Below, in pieces: positions 52,194-61,108 of a stretch of 64,000 nt of DNA. The stretch is from Bacteroidota bacterium. Lineage in GTDB: Bacteria > Bacteroidota > Bacteroidia > Flavobacteriales > Weeksellaceae. Location: the NCBI GenBank assembly GCA_018902795.1, contig JAHIQD010000015.1, positions 110,470-174,469 on the forward strand, given 5' to 3'. The translations under genes were made by a program, and so were the position numbers. The first letter of the stretch is position 1. Every line of letters begins with the position of its first letter. The notes under the pieces are model-generated. The model was given only the letters and a program-made list of their open reading frames with translations. It was not told the DNA's origin and ran no database searches.

Positions 52194-53735
52194 ATGTCAA
52201 AATTGATTTGGATTGATGATGAAGTAGATTTACTGAAACCTCATATTGTATTTTTAGAAAACAAGGGCTATAAGGTAACCCCTGTTAATAACGTAAATGA
52301 AGCACTGGAATTGATTGAAAAGGAAAATTTTCAGCTGGCTTTACTGGACGAAAACATGCCGGGGATTTCCGGATTGGAAGCAATTCCGATGATTAAAAAT
52401 ATCGATTCTGCCATTAAAATTGTAATGGTGACCAAGAACGAGGAAGAACGCATCATGGAACAGGCGATCGGTTCGCAGATTGCAGATTATATTCTGAAAC
52501 CCGTAAACCCAAATCAGGTTTTACTTTCCCTTAAAAAAAACCTTCAGGAAGAAAGCTTGGTCGAGCAGCAAACCATCCTTGAATATCAGCAGGAATTCCG
52601 TAATCTTTCCATGGAGCTTTCTTATATGAGAACTTTCCAGGACTGGGCAGAATACTATAAGAAGATCCTGAACTGGGAAATAAAATTCGATAAAGTTTTC
52701 GATAACGAATTTTCAGATTTGCTGCAGTCGCAGAAAGAAGAAGCCAACATTCAGTTTTCAAAATTTATCGAAAACAATTATGAACACTGGCTCAACAGCA
52801 ACGAAAAACCTATCATGAGCCATACTTTATTTAAAGAAAAAATAAAGCCGGAGGTGGAAAAAGAAAAAGTGCTGTTGCTGATGATTGACAATTTGCGTTA
52901 TGACCAGTGGAAAGTGATTGAACCGCTTTTTACTAAATTTTACAACAAAACTTCTGAAGATTATTATTTCAGTATTTTACCTACAGCAACGCAATATGCA
53001 AGAAATTCGTTTTTTGCCGGGCTTTTACCTTCAGAAATTGAAAAACGTTTTCCTGATAAATGGTTTAACGATAACGAAGAAGGAAACAAAAACGAGCATG
53101 AACGGGATTTCCTGGAAGACCAGATGAAACGCCTGGGATTATCTTCAAAATCGATGAAATATCTGAAAATCCTGAATGCAGATTTTGAAAGAAAAATTCT
53201 GGAGGATTTCAACCAGCATAAAAACAATGATCTTTTGGTCATCGTATATAATTTTATTGATATTCTTTCCCATGCAAAAACCGACAATGTGATTGTGAAT
53301 CAGCTGATCAGAGACGATAAAACCTTCAGGTCGTTAACCTATAACTGGTTTGAAAACTCTTCACTGCTGAAAATCATTAAGCAGGCTGCAGAAAACGGTT
53401 TCAAATTGGTAATTACGACTGATCACGGAACGATTTATGTAAAAAAACCGAGTAAAGTGGTTGGCGACAGAGAAACCTCAACCAATATCCGTTATAAAAC
53501 AGGACGGAGCTTAACCTACGAAAACAGCGATGTCTGGGCAATTTCGAATCCGGAGAAACTCTTTCTGCCGAAAGGTAACCTGAGTTCGAAATACATTTTT
53601 GCCAAAAACAACATCTTTTTGGCTTATCCGAAAAACTACAATCATTTTGTAAACTATTATAAGGAAACCTATCAGCATGGCGGAATTTCTTTGGAAGAAG
53701 TCATTATTCCGGTAAGCATTTTAGAACCCAAGTAG
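52194..53735 (+). CDS. porX: PorX: response regulator fused to a PglZ (alkaline-phosphatase-like) domain
   Basis: PorX is a regulator of the type IX secretion system in Bacteroidota and works with the kinase PorY and the sigma factor SigP. The 513-residue protein has a full receiver domain (1-120: Asp8/Asp9 in WIDDE, phospho-acceptor Asp52 in LLDENMPG, Thr80, Lys102 in LKPVNPN). A helical linker leads to a PglZ domain (about 210-500) with metal-site motifs LLMIDNLRYDQWK and ITTDHGTIYV. Its presence fits the T9SS cargo gene at 5333-5689. A strong terminator follows. Confidence 0.93.
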   Translation: MSKLIWIDDEVDLLKPHIVFLENKGYKVTPVNNVNEALELIEKENFQLALLDENMPGISGLEAIPMIKNIDSAIKIVMVTKNEEERIMEQAIGSQIADYILKPVNPNQVLLSLKKNLQEESLVEQQTILEYQQEFRNLSMELSYMRTFQDWAEYYKKILNWEIKFDKVFDNEFSDLLQSQKEEANIQFSKFIENNYEHWLNSNEKPIMSHTLFKEKIKPEVEKEKVLLLMIDNLRYDQWKVIEPLFTKFYNKTSEDYYFSILPTATQYARNSFFAGLLPSEIEKRFPDKWFNDNEEGNKNEHERDFLEDQMKRLGLSSKSMKYLKILNADFERKILEDFNQHKNNDLLVIVYNFIDILSHAKTDNVIVNQLIRDDKTFRSLTYNWFENSSLLKIIKQAAENGFKLVITTDHGTIYVKKPSKVVGDRETSTNIRYKTGRSLTYENSDVWAISNPEKLFLPKGNLSSKYIFAKNNIFLAYPKNYNHFVNYYKETYQHGGISLEEVIIPVSILEPK

Positions 53736-53772
53736 TTTTTTTTCATAGTTTATTTGATTTGGGTTCTATATG

Positions 53773-53810
53773 GGCGGGAAAAACCTTCGGTTTTTCCCGC
53801 CTCTTTTTTT
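53773..53810 (+). terminator. Terminator of porX
   Basis: GGCGGGAAAAACC pairs with GGTTTTTCCCGCC around a 3-base loop, followed by TCT7. This is the strongest intrinsic terminator in the window. Confidence 0.92.
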
Positions 53811-53830
53811 GTACGCCGAGATCGCTTTTG

Positions 53831-53838
53831 TAATTTTG
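53831..53838 (+). promoter_or_regulatory. -7 box of xth
   Basis: TAATTTTG lies 15 bases before the ATG at 53854, in the short gap after the porX terminator. Confidence 0.5.
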
Positions 53839-53853
53839 AAAAAATTAAAAGTA

Positions 53854-54615
53854 ATGAGAATAATTTCTTATAATGTAAACGGAATCCGTGCGGCTTTCAC
53901 CAAAGATTTTTTAGGCTGGCTGAAAGTGGCGGATCCGGATATTATCTGCATTCAGGAAAGCAAAGCAGGAAATGACCAGATCGATATTGAAAGCCTGGAA
54001 AACCACGGCTATAAAAACTACTGGCATTCTGCACAGCGAAAAGGCTACTCAGGAGTCGGAATCGCTTCCAAAACCGAACCACTGCACGTTGAATACGGTT
54101 GCGGTATCGAACATTACGACAGCGAAGGAAGAGTAATGAGAGCGGATTTTGAAGATTTTTCGGTAATTTCTGTTTATGTTCCATCAGCTTCAAATATTGA
54201 AAGGCTTGGCTTCAAAATGCAGTTCTGCCACGATTTTCTTGAATATATCAAAAACTTAAAGAAAACAATTCCTAATCTTGTCATTTGCGGTGATTTCAAT
54301 ATCTGTCATGAAGCAATTGATATCCATAATCCGGTAGGCCTTAAAAACACTTCAGGTTTTTTACCGATGGAAAGAGAATGGATGACCAAATTTATCAATG
54401 AATGTGAACTGATTGACAGCTTCAGGTTCTTCAATGACCAGCCCGACAATTACTCGTGGTGGAGTTACCGGCAAAATTCTAGGGAAAGAAACAAAGGCTG
54501 GCGCTTAGACTATAATTTTGTGTCTTACACCTTAAAAGAAAAGCTTTCAAGAGCGGTAATCCTGAAAGAGGCAGTGCATTCGGATCACTGTCCTGTTTTG
54601 GTGGAGATTCACTGA
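53854..54615 (+). CDS. xth: Exodeoxyribonuclease III
   Basis: This AP endonuclease cuts DNA at abasic sites in base-excision repair and so works after Ung. The 253-residue protein starts MRIISYNVNGIRAAFTKDFL. It has CIQESKA (Glu metal ligand), VICGDFNICHEAIDIHNP (catalytic Asp/Asn), SWWSYRQNSRERNKGWRLDY and the C-terminal SDHCPVLV. The ATG at 53854 is preferred because longer frames run back into the porX terminator. It converges with rlpA at a shared terminator. Confidence 0.94.
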   Translation: MRIISYNVNGIRAAFTKDFLGWLKVADPDIICIQESKAGNDQIDIESLENHGYKNYWHSAQRKGYSGVGIASKTEPLHVEYGCGIEHYDSEGRVMRADFEDFSVISVYVPSASNIERLGFKMQFCHDFLEYIKNLKKTIPNLVICGDFNICHEAIDIHNPVGLKNTSGFLPMEREWMTKFINECELIDSFRFFNDQPDNYSWWSYRQNSRERNKGWRLDYNFVSYTLKEKLSRAVILKEAVHSDHCPVLVEIH

Positions 54616-54632
54616 ACTTAATTTCAAATAAA

Positions 54633-54658
54633 AAAGCCGACTCTTCTGAATCGGCTTT
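54633..54658. terminator. Terminator shared by xth and rlpA
   Basis: AAAGCCGA pairs with TCGGCTTT around a 10-base loop, between convergent genes. Confidence 0.7.
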
Positions 54659-54678
54659 GCTTTTAAAAAACGTAAATG

Positions 54679-55050
54679 TTAATCGACAATTTCATATTCA
54701 ATTGGCATAGTACCCCGTGAGGTATTTCCAATAGAATCGAACGCGGCTTTAGATAAATCTAATGCTCTGGAAGAATGGAATGGACCTCGGTCGTTAATTC
54801 TCACTTCTACACTTTTTCCTGTTCTGAGGTTGGTTACTTCGATAACCGTCCCAAAAGGAAGCGTTCTGTGTGCTGCGGTAAGTTTTCCATTGTTGAAAAT
54901 TTCCCCGCTTGCGGTTTTTCTACCATTAAACTTATCGTGGTAGAACGATGCAAAACTTGTTTTGGCATCATTGGCATTATACTTGTTGAAAGAATAAATA
55001 CCAAGAGTTGAAATCATCATTATGATTACGAGAGTCGCTCTTTTCATCAT
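54679..55050 (-). CDS. rlpA: Short RlpA-like double-psi beta-barrel protein
   Basis: The product is 123 residues: a signal peptide or N-terminal anchor (ATLVIIMMISTLGIYS) and one double-psi beta-barrel of the RlpA type (ASFYHDKFNGRKTASGEIF, AAHRTLPFGTVIEVTNLRTG, VRINDRGPFHSSRALDLSK). RlpA proteins bind or cut glycan strands of peptidoglycan. The SPOR domain of longer RlpAs is missing and no lipobox is present. A promoter with TTG-N21-TAAATTTG lies upstream, preceded by a GTTAA-rich block. Confidence 0.87.
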   Translation of the reverse strand: MMKRATLVIIMMISTLGIYSFNKYNANDAKTSFASFYHDKFNGRKTASGEIFNNGKLTAAHRTLPFGTVIEVTNLRTGKSVEVRINDRGPFHSSRALDLSKAAFDSIGNTSRGTMPIEYEIVD

Positions 55051-55079
55051 GTTGAATTGTTTTATTGGTTTTGACTCTG

Positions 55080-55111
55080 CAAATTTATCCCGAAAACAAT
55101 TTTTTCAGCAA
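55080..55111 (-). promoter_or_regulatory. Promoter of rlpA
   Basis: TTG (55109-55111), N21, TAAATTTG (55080-55087) on the minus strand, 29 bases before the first ATG. Confidence 0.6.
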
Positions 55112-55118
55112 CGAAATT

Positions 55119-55233
55119 GTTAAAGTCTGTTAACAAACTCTTAAATTTACGTTAACACCGCTCGCTTTGTCCCTGTTTATGGGAATCCCGAGCATTTGTT
55201 AAAAAGTGTTAAAAACACGTGCAAAATGTTAAC
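55119..55233. promoter_or_regulatory. GTTAA/GTTAAC cluster upstream of rlpA
   Basis: GTTAA occurs six times in 115 bases (55119, 55129, 55151, 55198, 55208, 55228). Three of these are the palindrome GTTAAC, and a CACGTG palindrome lies at 55216-55221. The block lies just upstream of the rlpA -33 element and could be a protein-binding region. Apart from this and the rimO terminator, I see no gene in the 341-bp spacer. Confidence 0.35.
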
Positions 55234-55308
55234 ACAATTAACTGTTTTAAGCATAACAAACGCCGAAATACCAATGTAAATAACTGACAATCAAAACACA
55301 ACAGGCAA

Positions 55309-55334
55309 AAAGCTCCCGATAATCCGGGAGCTTT
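55309..55334 (-). terminator. Terminator of rimO
   Basis: AAAGCTCCCG pairs with CGGGAGCTTT around a 6-base loop, with T5 on the minus strand. Confidence 0.82.
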
Positions 55335-55391
55335 ATTTTATCCAAAAAAATTTAATTTTCAGCAGTTATATCTGATATTTTTGACAATTTG

Positions 55392-56693
55392 CTAAACCAG
55401 TTCACCATATAAATCAAACTCTTCTGCGGAAGTAATTTTGATATCAGCAAATTCACCCACCGATAAATAGGTGTTTTCTGCAGAAACCAAAACAGTATTA
55501 TCAACATCAGGGGAATCAAATTCCGTTCTTCCTACGAAATAGTTTCCTTCTTTTCTGTCGAAGATACATCGGAAAGTCTTACCGATTTTCTCCTGATTCT
55601 TCTCCCAAGAGATTTGCGACTGCAGTTCCATAATTTCCTCTACTCTCGCCTCTTTCACTTCCTGCGGAACATCATCTTCCAACACAAAAGCAGTGGTATT
55701 TTCTTCGTGTGAGTACGTAAAGCAACCCAAACGGTCAAATCTTTGGGTACGGACCCATTCTTTCATTTCCTGGAATCTTTCTTCCGTTTCTCCGGGAAAA
55801 CCTACAATTAAGGTAGTTCTGATGGCCATATCAGGCACTTTTACTCTGAACTTGTCCAACAGGGCATTGGTTTTTTCGTGAGAAGTTCCGCGCTTCATCG
55901 CCTTCAGAATCTCTGAATTGATGTGCTGCAACGGAATATCAATATAATTACAAACCTTTGGTTCGTTTTTAATGATTTCTAAAACATCTTCCGGAAAACC
56001 GGTAGGAAACGCGTAGTGAAGCCGGATCCATTCAATACCTTCCACTTTTACCAAACGGAGAAGCAAATCTCCCAAAGCACGTTTTTTATAGATATCTAGA
56101 CCGTAATACGTCAAATCCTGAGCGATTAAGATCAATTCTTTTACGCCTTTTTTGGCCAGCTTTTCCGCTTCAATCACTAAATTTTCAATTGGTGTTGAAA
56201 CATTCTTTCCTCTCATCAAAGGAATTGCACAGAATGAACACGGTCTGTCGCAGCCTTCAGCGATCTTCAGGTATGCATAGTGTTTTGGCGTGGTGGTCAT
56301 TCGTTCACCAATCAGCTCATGTTTATAATCTGCTCCTAACTGTTTCAGCAAAATAGGTAAATCTCTGGTCCCGAAATATTGGTCAACATCGGGAATTTCA
56401 CGGATCAGATCTGGCTTATATCTTTCTGAAAGACATCCGGTCACAAAAACCTTCTCCACTTCACCGCGGTTTTTAGCTTCCACGAAATCCAGGATGGTAT
56501 TGATACTTTCTTCTTTCGCGTTGTCGATAAATCCGCAGGTATTGATCACCACGATATCACCGCGGTCCTCGTGCACCACTTCCTTTCCGTTCGCAAGTAG
56601 CTGACCCATTAAGACTTCAGAGTCATAAACGTTTTTGGAGCAGCCTAGAGTAACGATGTTGATTTTCTTTTTTCCGACGGATTTTGTACGCAT
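55392..56693 (-). CDS. rimO: Ribosomal protein S12 methylthiotransferase
   Basis: RimO adds a methylthio group to an aspartate of ribosomal protein S12 through two iron-sulfur clusters and radical SAM chemistry. The 433-residue protein has the N-terminal cluster Cys18, Cys53 and Cys87 (TLGCSKN, NTCGFI, TGCLSE), the radical-SAM triad Cys148, Cys152, Cys155 in CDRPCSFC, and a C-terminal TRAM domain. TLGCSKN favours RimO over MiaB. It has its own -7 box (56740-56747) and terminator. Confidence 0.95.
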   Translation of the reverse strand: MRTKSVGKKKINIVTLGCSKNVYDSEVLMGQLLANGKEVVHEDRGDIVVINTCGFIDNAKEESINTILDFVEAKNRGEVEKVFVTGCLSERYKPDLIREIPDVDQYFGTRDLPILLKQLGADYKHELIGERMTTTPKHYAYLKIAEGCDRPCSFCAIPLMRGKNVSTPIENLVIEAEKLAKKGVKELILIAQDLTYYGLDIYKKRALGDLLLRLVKVEGIEWIRLHYAFPTGFPEDVLEIIKNEPKVCNYIDIPLQHINSEILKAMKRGTSHEKTNALLDKFRVKVPDMAIRTTLIVGFPGETEERFQEMKEWVRTQRFDRLGCFTYSHEENTTAFVLEDDVPQEVKEARVEEIMELQSQISWEKNQEKIGKTFRCIFDRKEGNYFVGRTEFDSPDVDNTVLVSAENTYLSVGEFADIKITSAEEFDLYGELV

Positions 56694-56739
56694 CTTATAT
56701 TGAATTTTGAAATAGAGAACTGATTAATTTTACAGGGTG

Positions 56740-56747
56740 CAAATTTA
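56740..56747 (-). promoter_or_regulatory. -7 box of rimO
   Basis: TAAATTTG on the minus strand lies 46 bases before the ATG. Confidence 0.5.
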
Positions 56748-56757
56748 GGAATAAAAA

Positions 56758-56786
56758 AAGACTTTAAGGTTGGGCTTAAAGTCTTT
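56758..56786 (-). terminator. Terminator of the surface-polysaccharide operon
   Basis: AAAGACTTTAAG pairs with CTTAAAGTCTTT around a 5-base loop, with a T run on the minus strand. It lies 23 bases past the rmlA stop. Confidence 0.82.
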
Positions 56787-56809
56787 ATAAATATTTCATT
56801 TGAAAACGG

Positions 56810-57667
56810 TTACACAATTCCTTTCAGATAATCGCCATATCCGCTTTTACCGTATTTTTTTGCCGATTCCAGAAGTTCTTCTTTATTGATGAAACCTTTT
56901 TTATAGGCAATCTCTTCAATACAGGAAATCTTGAATCCCTGTCTTTTTTCCAGAACTTTTACAAATTCTGAAGCTTCATGGAGAGAATCGAAAGTTCCTG
57001 TATCCAGCCAGGCCGTTCCGCGGGACATTACCCCAACTTCCAGTTGGCCTTTTTTAAGATAAATTTTGTTGATGTCGGTAATTTCTAATTCGCCTCTGGG
57101 TGACGGTTTCAGATTCTTCGCATATTCAACAACAGAATTATCATAGAAATATAATCCTGGAACTGCAAAATTAGATTTTGGATCCAAAGGTTTTTCTTCA
57201 ATAGAAATCGCCTTTTGCTGGTCATCAAATTCTACCACTCCATATCGTTCTGGGTCAGAAACCTGGTAGGCAAAAACACAGCCGCCCTTTACATTGGTTT
57301 TACTTGCCAAAAGTTGCGGCAATCCTGCGCCGTAAAAGATATTATCTCCCAAAACCAAAGCTACTGAATCGTCTCCAATAAATTCTTCACCTAATATAAA
57401 TGCTTGTGCTAAACCATCCGGAGAAGGCTGAACTTTATACTGAATTTTGCAACCAATGGAAGAACCGTCGCCCAACAATTTTTCAAAACCTCCAATATCA
57501 TGCGGTGTTGAAATGATCAGAATTTCTTTAATTCCCGCCAATAGCAACGTAGAAAGCGGGTAATAAATCATCGGCTTGTCATAAACCGGCATCAGCTGTT
57601 TGCTGACTGCGATCGTTAACGGATAAAGTCGGGTACCGGAACCGCCGGCGAGGATAATTCCCTTCAT
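56810..57667 (-). CDS. rmlA: Glucose-1-phosphate thymidylyltransferase
   Basis: RmlA makes dTDP-glucose from dTTP and glucose 1-phosphate. The 285-residue protein starts MKGIILAGGSGTRLYPLT, the nucleotide-binding loop. It has YYPLSTLLLAGIKEILIIST, LVLGDNIFYGAGL, RYGVVEFD and SIEEKPLDPKSNFAVPGLYF, all typical of RmlA. I chose the ATG at 57665-57667. It is one base from the rmlB stop and is the last gene of the operon. Confidence 0.96.
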   Translation of the reverse strand: MKGIILAGGSGTRLYPLTIAVSKQLMPVYDKPMIYYPLSTLLLAGIKEILIISTPHDIGGFEKLLGDGSSIGCKIQYKVQPSPDGLAQAFILGEEFIGDDSVALVLGDNIFYGAGLPQLLASKTNVKGGCVFAYQVSDPERYGVVEFDDQQKAISIEEKPLDPKSNFAVPGLYFYDNSVVEYAKNLKPSPRGELEITDINKIYLKKGQLEVGVMSRGTAWLDTGTFDSLHEASEFVKVLEKRQGFKISCIEEIAYKKGFINKEELLESAKKYGKSGYGDYLKGIV

Positions 57668-57668
57668 A

Positions 57669-58748
57669 TTAATTGTATTGTTTATCGTAATATTTCTGAT
57701 AATCACCCGAAGTCACATGATCAAGCCACTCTTTGTTCTCCAGGAACCAGTCGATCGTTTTGGCCAGACCCTGCTCAAAAGTTACCGACGGTTTCCATCC
57801 CAGATCTTTATTAAGTTTGGACGCATCAATCGCGTAACGCAAATCGTGACCCGGACGGTCTTTTACAAAAGTAATCAGCTTTTCTGAATGACCTTCAGGA
57901 TTTCCTAATTTGGCATCCATTTGCCGGATCAATTCTTTTACCAAATCAATATTCTGCCATTCATTAAAACCACCGATATTGTAAGTTTCACCCGTCTTTG
58001 ATTCATTAAAGATCTGGTGAATCGCCTTGGCATGATCAATGACGTACAGCCAGTCTCTGGTATATTTTCCGTCACCATAAATTGGCAAAGGTTTTCCATT
58101 TAAAATATTAGAAATACACAGTGGAATTAATTTTTCCGGAAAATGATTTGGACCGTAATTATTCGAGCAGTTCGACAAAATAAACGGCATTCCGTAGGTA
58201 TTTCCGTACGCTCTGACCAAATGATCTGAAGCTGCTTTACTCGCTGAATATGGTGATTGAGGATCGTAAGGTGTAGTTTCCAAGAAAAATCCTGTCTCCC
58301 CTAAACTGCCGTAAACCTCATCCGTAGAAACGTGATAAAAAAGATTTTTTCTGGGCTCATTCGGAAATCTTCCGTGCGTATGGTCCGGGTTTAAAGTCCA
58401 GAATTCGATACATAAATTAAGCAGATTTGCGGTTCCGTTGACATTCGTGTTAATGAATGCGTTTGGATCGGTAATGCTTCTGTCCACGTGACTTTCAGCA
58501 GCCAAATGTACTACTGCATCTGGATTATATTTTTCAAAGATGACACGGAGTTCTTCAGGTTTCGTAATATCTGCTTTTTCGAAAACGTAATTAGGTTCGT
58601 TTTCAATATCTTTTAAGTTTTCGAGGTTTCCGGCGTAAGTTAAGGCATCAAGATTAATGATTGTGCTCTCCGGATTATTTTTCACAAATTCTCTTACAAC
58701 ATGTGAACCGATAAATCCGGCGCCTCCGGTGATGATTATGTTTTTCAT
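57669..58748 (-). CDS. rmlB: dTDP-glucose 4,6-dehydratase
   Basis: RmlB converts dTDP-glucose to dTDP-4-keto-6-deoxyglucose. The 359-residue extended SDR has the NAD motif IIITGGAGFIGSHVVREF, HLAAESHVDRSI, YHVSTDEVYGSLGETG with the catalytic Asp-Glu, and SPYSASKAASDHLVRAY (YxxxK). The length is normal. It lies between rmlC and rmlA. A 62-bp gap to rmlC is the widest inside the rml part. Confidence 0.96.
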   Translation of the reverse strand: MKNIIITGGAGFIGSHVVREFVKNNPESTIINLDALTYAGNLENLKDIENEPNYVFEKADITKPEELRVIFEKYNPDAVVHLAAESHVDRSITDPNAFINTNVNGTANLLNLCIEFWTLNPDHTHGRFPNEPRKNLFYHVSTDEVYGSLGETGFFLETTPYDPQSPYSASKAASDHLVRAYGNTYGMPFILSNCSNNYGPNHFPEKLIPLCISNILNGKPLPIYGDGKYTRDWLYVIDHAKAIHQIFNESKTGETYNIGGFNEWQNIDLVKELIRQMDAKLGNPEGHSEKLITFVKDRPGHDLRYAIDASKLNKDLGWKPSVTFEQGLAKTIDWFLENKEWLDHVTSGDYQKYYDKQYN

Positions 58749-58810
58749 TGTATTTTTTAAATATTTTAAATACTACTTACATTAGCTGTCAGTAGAAAAG
58801 CCTTTCAATA

Positions 58811-59356
58811 TTAATAATTTTTCTCCGCAAAAGAAGGTTGAACTTTATCTTTTTCAGAAAGAATAACTTGGTCTGAGGGCAACTGCCAGTCTATATTAAG
58901 GTCTTTATCGTTCCATAAGACACCGCCTTCTGATTCTTTGTGATAAAAATTATCGCATTTATAAGCAAAAACAGCTGTTTCAGAAAGTACAGAAAAGCCA
59001 TGTCCGAAACCTCTGGGTACATAAAACTGAAGCTTGTTTTCAGCGGTAAGCTCCACCCCGAACCATTTGCCGAAAGTTGGAGAGTCTTCCCGAAGATCCA
59101 CCGCCACATCAAACACTTTACCCTCCAGACACGACACTAATTTCGCCTGTGCGTGATCCCCTTTCTGTAAATGCAGACCGCGCAAAACGCCATACGAAGA
59201 TTTTGAAATATTATCCTGAACGAAATGTCCGTTCATCCCGGTAAGTTCTTCAAATTTTTGTTCATTGAACTTTTCGTAGAAATAGCCACGGTCGTCCTCG
59301 AATACGGTGGGTTCGATGATATAGCAGTCCTTAAGTGGAGTTAGTTTGATTTTCAT
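58811..59356 (-). CDS. rmlC: dTDP-4-dehydrorhamnose 3,5-epimerase
   Basis: RmlC epimerises dTDP-4-keto-6-deoxyglucose at C3 and C5 on the way to dTDP-L-rhamnose. The 181-residue cupin has FEDDRGYFYEKFNEQKF, the catalytic His in GVLRGLHLQKG, FYVPRGFGHGFSVLSE and YHKESEGGVLWND. It is 8 bases from the aminotransferase gene. rmlD, needed for the final reduction, is not in the window and must be elsewhere if L-rhamnose is made. Confidence 0.94.
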   Translation of the reverse strand: MKIKLTPLKDCYIIEPTVFEDDRGYFYEKFNEQKFEELTGMNGHFVQDNISKSSYGVLRGLHLQKGDHAQAKLVSCLEGKVFDVAVDLREDSPTFGKWFGVELTAENKLQFYVPRGFGHGFSVLSETAVFAYKCDNFYHKESEGGVLWNDKDLNIDWQLPSDQVILSEKDKVQPSFAEKNY

Positions 59357-59364
59357 ATAGGATA

Positions 59365-60504
59365 CTAAATACTTTTTAAATTTAAAATAGCAGTCTTAAT
59401 TCTATTACGGTCGGCATCACTTAGACTGGATCCAGAAGGCAAACATAAACCTATGTTGAATAATTCTTCAGCCACCTTCCCTCCATAATAGGGAGCGCTT
59501 TCAAAAACCGGCTGCAGATGCATCGGTTTCCATAAAGGCCGGGATTCGATATTATCTTTTTCTAAAACCAATCGGAGGTCTTCCCTAGAGAATCCGGCGA
59601 GACCTTCATCCACGGTTATCGCAGAAAGCCAGTGATTGGAAAAATAATCTTTATTGGGCTCAGTAAATACTTTTACACCATCCATATCCTTGAACATATC
59701 TTTATAGAACTGGTGATTTCTTCTCCTTGCAGCTACCCGTTCATCAATCACTTCCATTTGTCCACGTCCAATTCCTGCCGAGATATTACTCATTCTGTAA
59801 TTATAGCCAATCTGTGAATGTTGGTAATGCGGGGCATTGTCCCGGGCTTGGGTAGAAAGAAAAACCGCCTGTTCTTTCTGTTCTTTTGTTTTACAGACAA
59901 GCGCTCCACCTCCGGACGTGGTAATGATTTTATTTCCGTTAAAACTTAAAACAGACATTTCACCGAAAGTTCCACAACGTTGTTCTTTATAGGTTGATCC
60001 TAATGCCTCAGCAGCATCCTCTATTAATGGAATCTTGTAACGGTGGGCAACAGCTGAAATTTCATCCAGTTTTGCCGGCATCCCGTAAAGATGAACTACA
60101 ACGATAGCTTTTGGTTTCTTTCCTCTTGCCGTTCTGTCTACAATTGCTTCCTCCAGAGCTTTGGGGCAAAGATTCCATGTTTCCGGCTCACTGTCAACAA
60201 AAACGGGCTTCGCACCAAGATAGGTAATTGGATTAGCAGATGCAGAAAACGTAAAACTCTGGCAGATTACCTCGTCATCCGCTTTTACACCTAATATGAT
60301 CAGGGCTAAATGCAGGGCCGCAGTTCCGGCACTTAAAGCGGCAACTTCTACATCATGGCTTAAGTACCTTCTCAGATCTTCTTCAAAATTATTGACATTA
60401 GGCCCTAATGGCGCTACCCAGTTTTGCTCAAAAGCCTCATGGATATAATTTAATTCGCCACCTCCCATATGTGGGGAGGAAAGCCATATTTTATTGTTCA
60501 TCAA
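59365..60504 (-). CDS. DegT/DnrJ/EryC1 aminotransferase, PglE-like
   Basis: This 379-residue PLP enzyme has ALSAGTAALHLALII, the PLP-contacting Asp163 in PLIEDAAEALGS and the Schiff-base Lys192 in LSFNGNKIITTSGGG. It resembles PglE/EpsN-type enzymes that aminate UDP-4-keto-6-deoxy-GlcNAc. The neighbouring PglD-like acetyltransferase and PglC-like transferase support a bacillosamine-type sugar. The 4,6-dehydratase PglF is not in the window. A second Met at residue 2 is an equally good start. It overlaps the PglD-like gene by 14 bases. Confidence 0.85.
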   Translation of the reverse strand: MMNNKIWLSSPHMGGGELNYIHEAFEQNWVAPLGPNVNNFEEDLRRYLSHDVEVAALSAGTAALHLALIILGVKADDEVICQSFTFSASANPITYLGAKPVFVDSEPETWNLCPKALEEAIVDRTARGKKPKAIVVVHLYGMPAKLDEISAVAHRYKIPLIEDAAEALGSTYKEQRCGTFGEMSVLSFNGNKIITTSGGGALVCKTKEQKEQAVFLSTQARDNAPHYQHSQIGYNYRMSNISAGIGRGQMEVIDERVAARRRNHQFYKDMFKDMDGVKVFTEPNKDYFSNHWLSAITVDEGLAGFSREDLRLVLEKDNIESRPLWKPMHLQPVFESAPYYGGKVAEELFNIGLCLPSGSSLSDADRNRIKTAILNLKSI

Positions 60505-61108
60505 CTTGGATGTTATGATTATTAATCTTTATTACTTTTCCTGGATTTCCTACAACTGTAGCGAAATCAGGAACATCTTTGATAACTACAGTTCCCGCTC
60601 CAACTACTGACCACTTTCCAACTTTGACACCTTGAATCACGGATGCACCTATCCCGATATGAGCACCTTCTCCTACCTCTACATTTCCGGCAAGGGAGGC
60701 ATTGGGAGAAACATGCGCATAATCACCTACTACACAGTCGTGTTCTACAACGGCTCCGGTATTTATAATGCAGTGTCTGCCAACTTCCGCACCGGCATTT
60801 ACAGCAGCTTGTGCCATCACAACGGAACCCGGACCAATATTACAAAAAGATGAAATTGTTGCACTGCGGTGTATAGCGGTATAATATTGAAAAGGGTATC
60901 GGCAGGAAACAGCTTTTCTCGCAAAGTTACTTCCGATGGCTATGATGACCTGCTGATCAAATTCGGTAAACGTATTTTTTTCCACAGCCACCCCCATAAT
61001 ATTTCGTGTTTTGGGATGATCATCAATAATCAGGTCTACTTTCACTCCGTTAGAAATCAGAATATCAAGAACAACTTTACTATGTCCGCTGGCGCCAAAT
61101 AATATCAT
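60491..61108 (-). CDS. PglD/NeuD-like sugar acetyltransferase
   Basis: This 205-residue protein has a Rossmann-like N-terminal part (ILFGASGHSKVVLDIL, about 1-80) and left-handed beta-helix hexapeptide repeats (about 85-190). The active-site His is in VVEHDCVVGDYAHVSPNASL. This architecture is that of PglD and NeuD, which acetylate the 4-amino group of UDP-sugars or O-acetylate sialic acid. Its place between the PglC-like and PglE-like genes, with overlaps on both sides, favours the PglD role. Confidence 0.87.
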   Translation of the reverse strand: MILFGASGHSKVVLDILISNGVKVDLIIDDHPKTRNIMGVAVEKNTFTEFDQQVIIAIGSNFARKAVSCRYPFQYYTAIHRSATISSFCNIGPGSVVMAQAAVNAGAEVGRHCIINTGAVVEHDCVVGDYAHVSPNASLAGNVEVGEGAHIGIGASVIQGVKVGKWSVVGAGTVVIKDVPDFATVVGNPGKVIKINNHNIQVDEQ

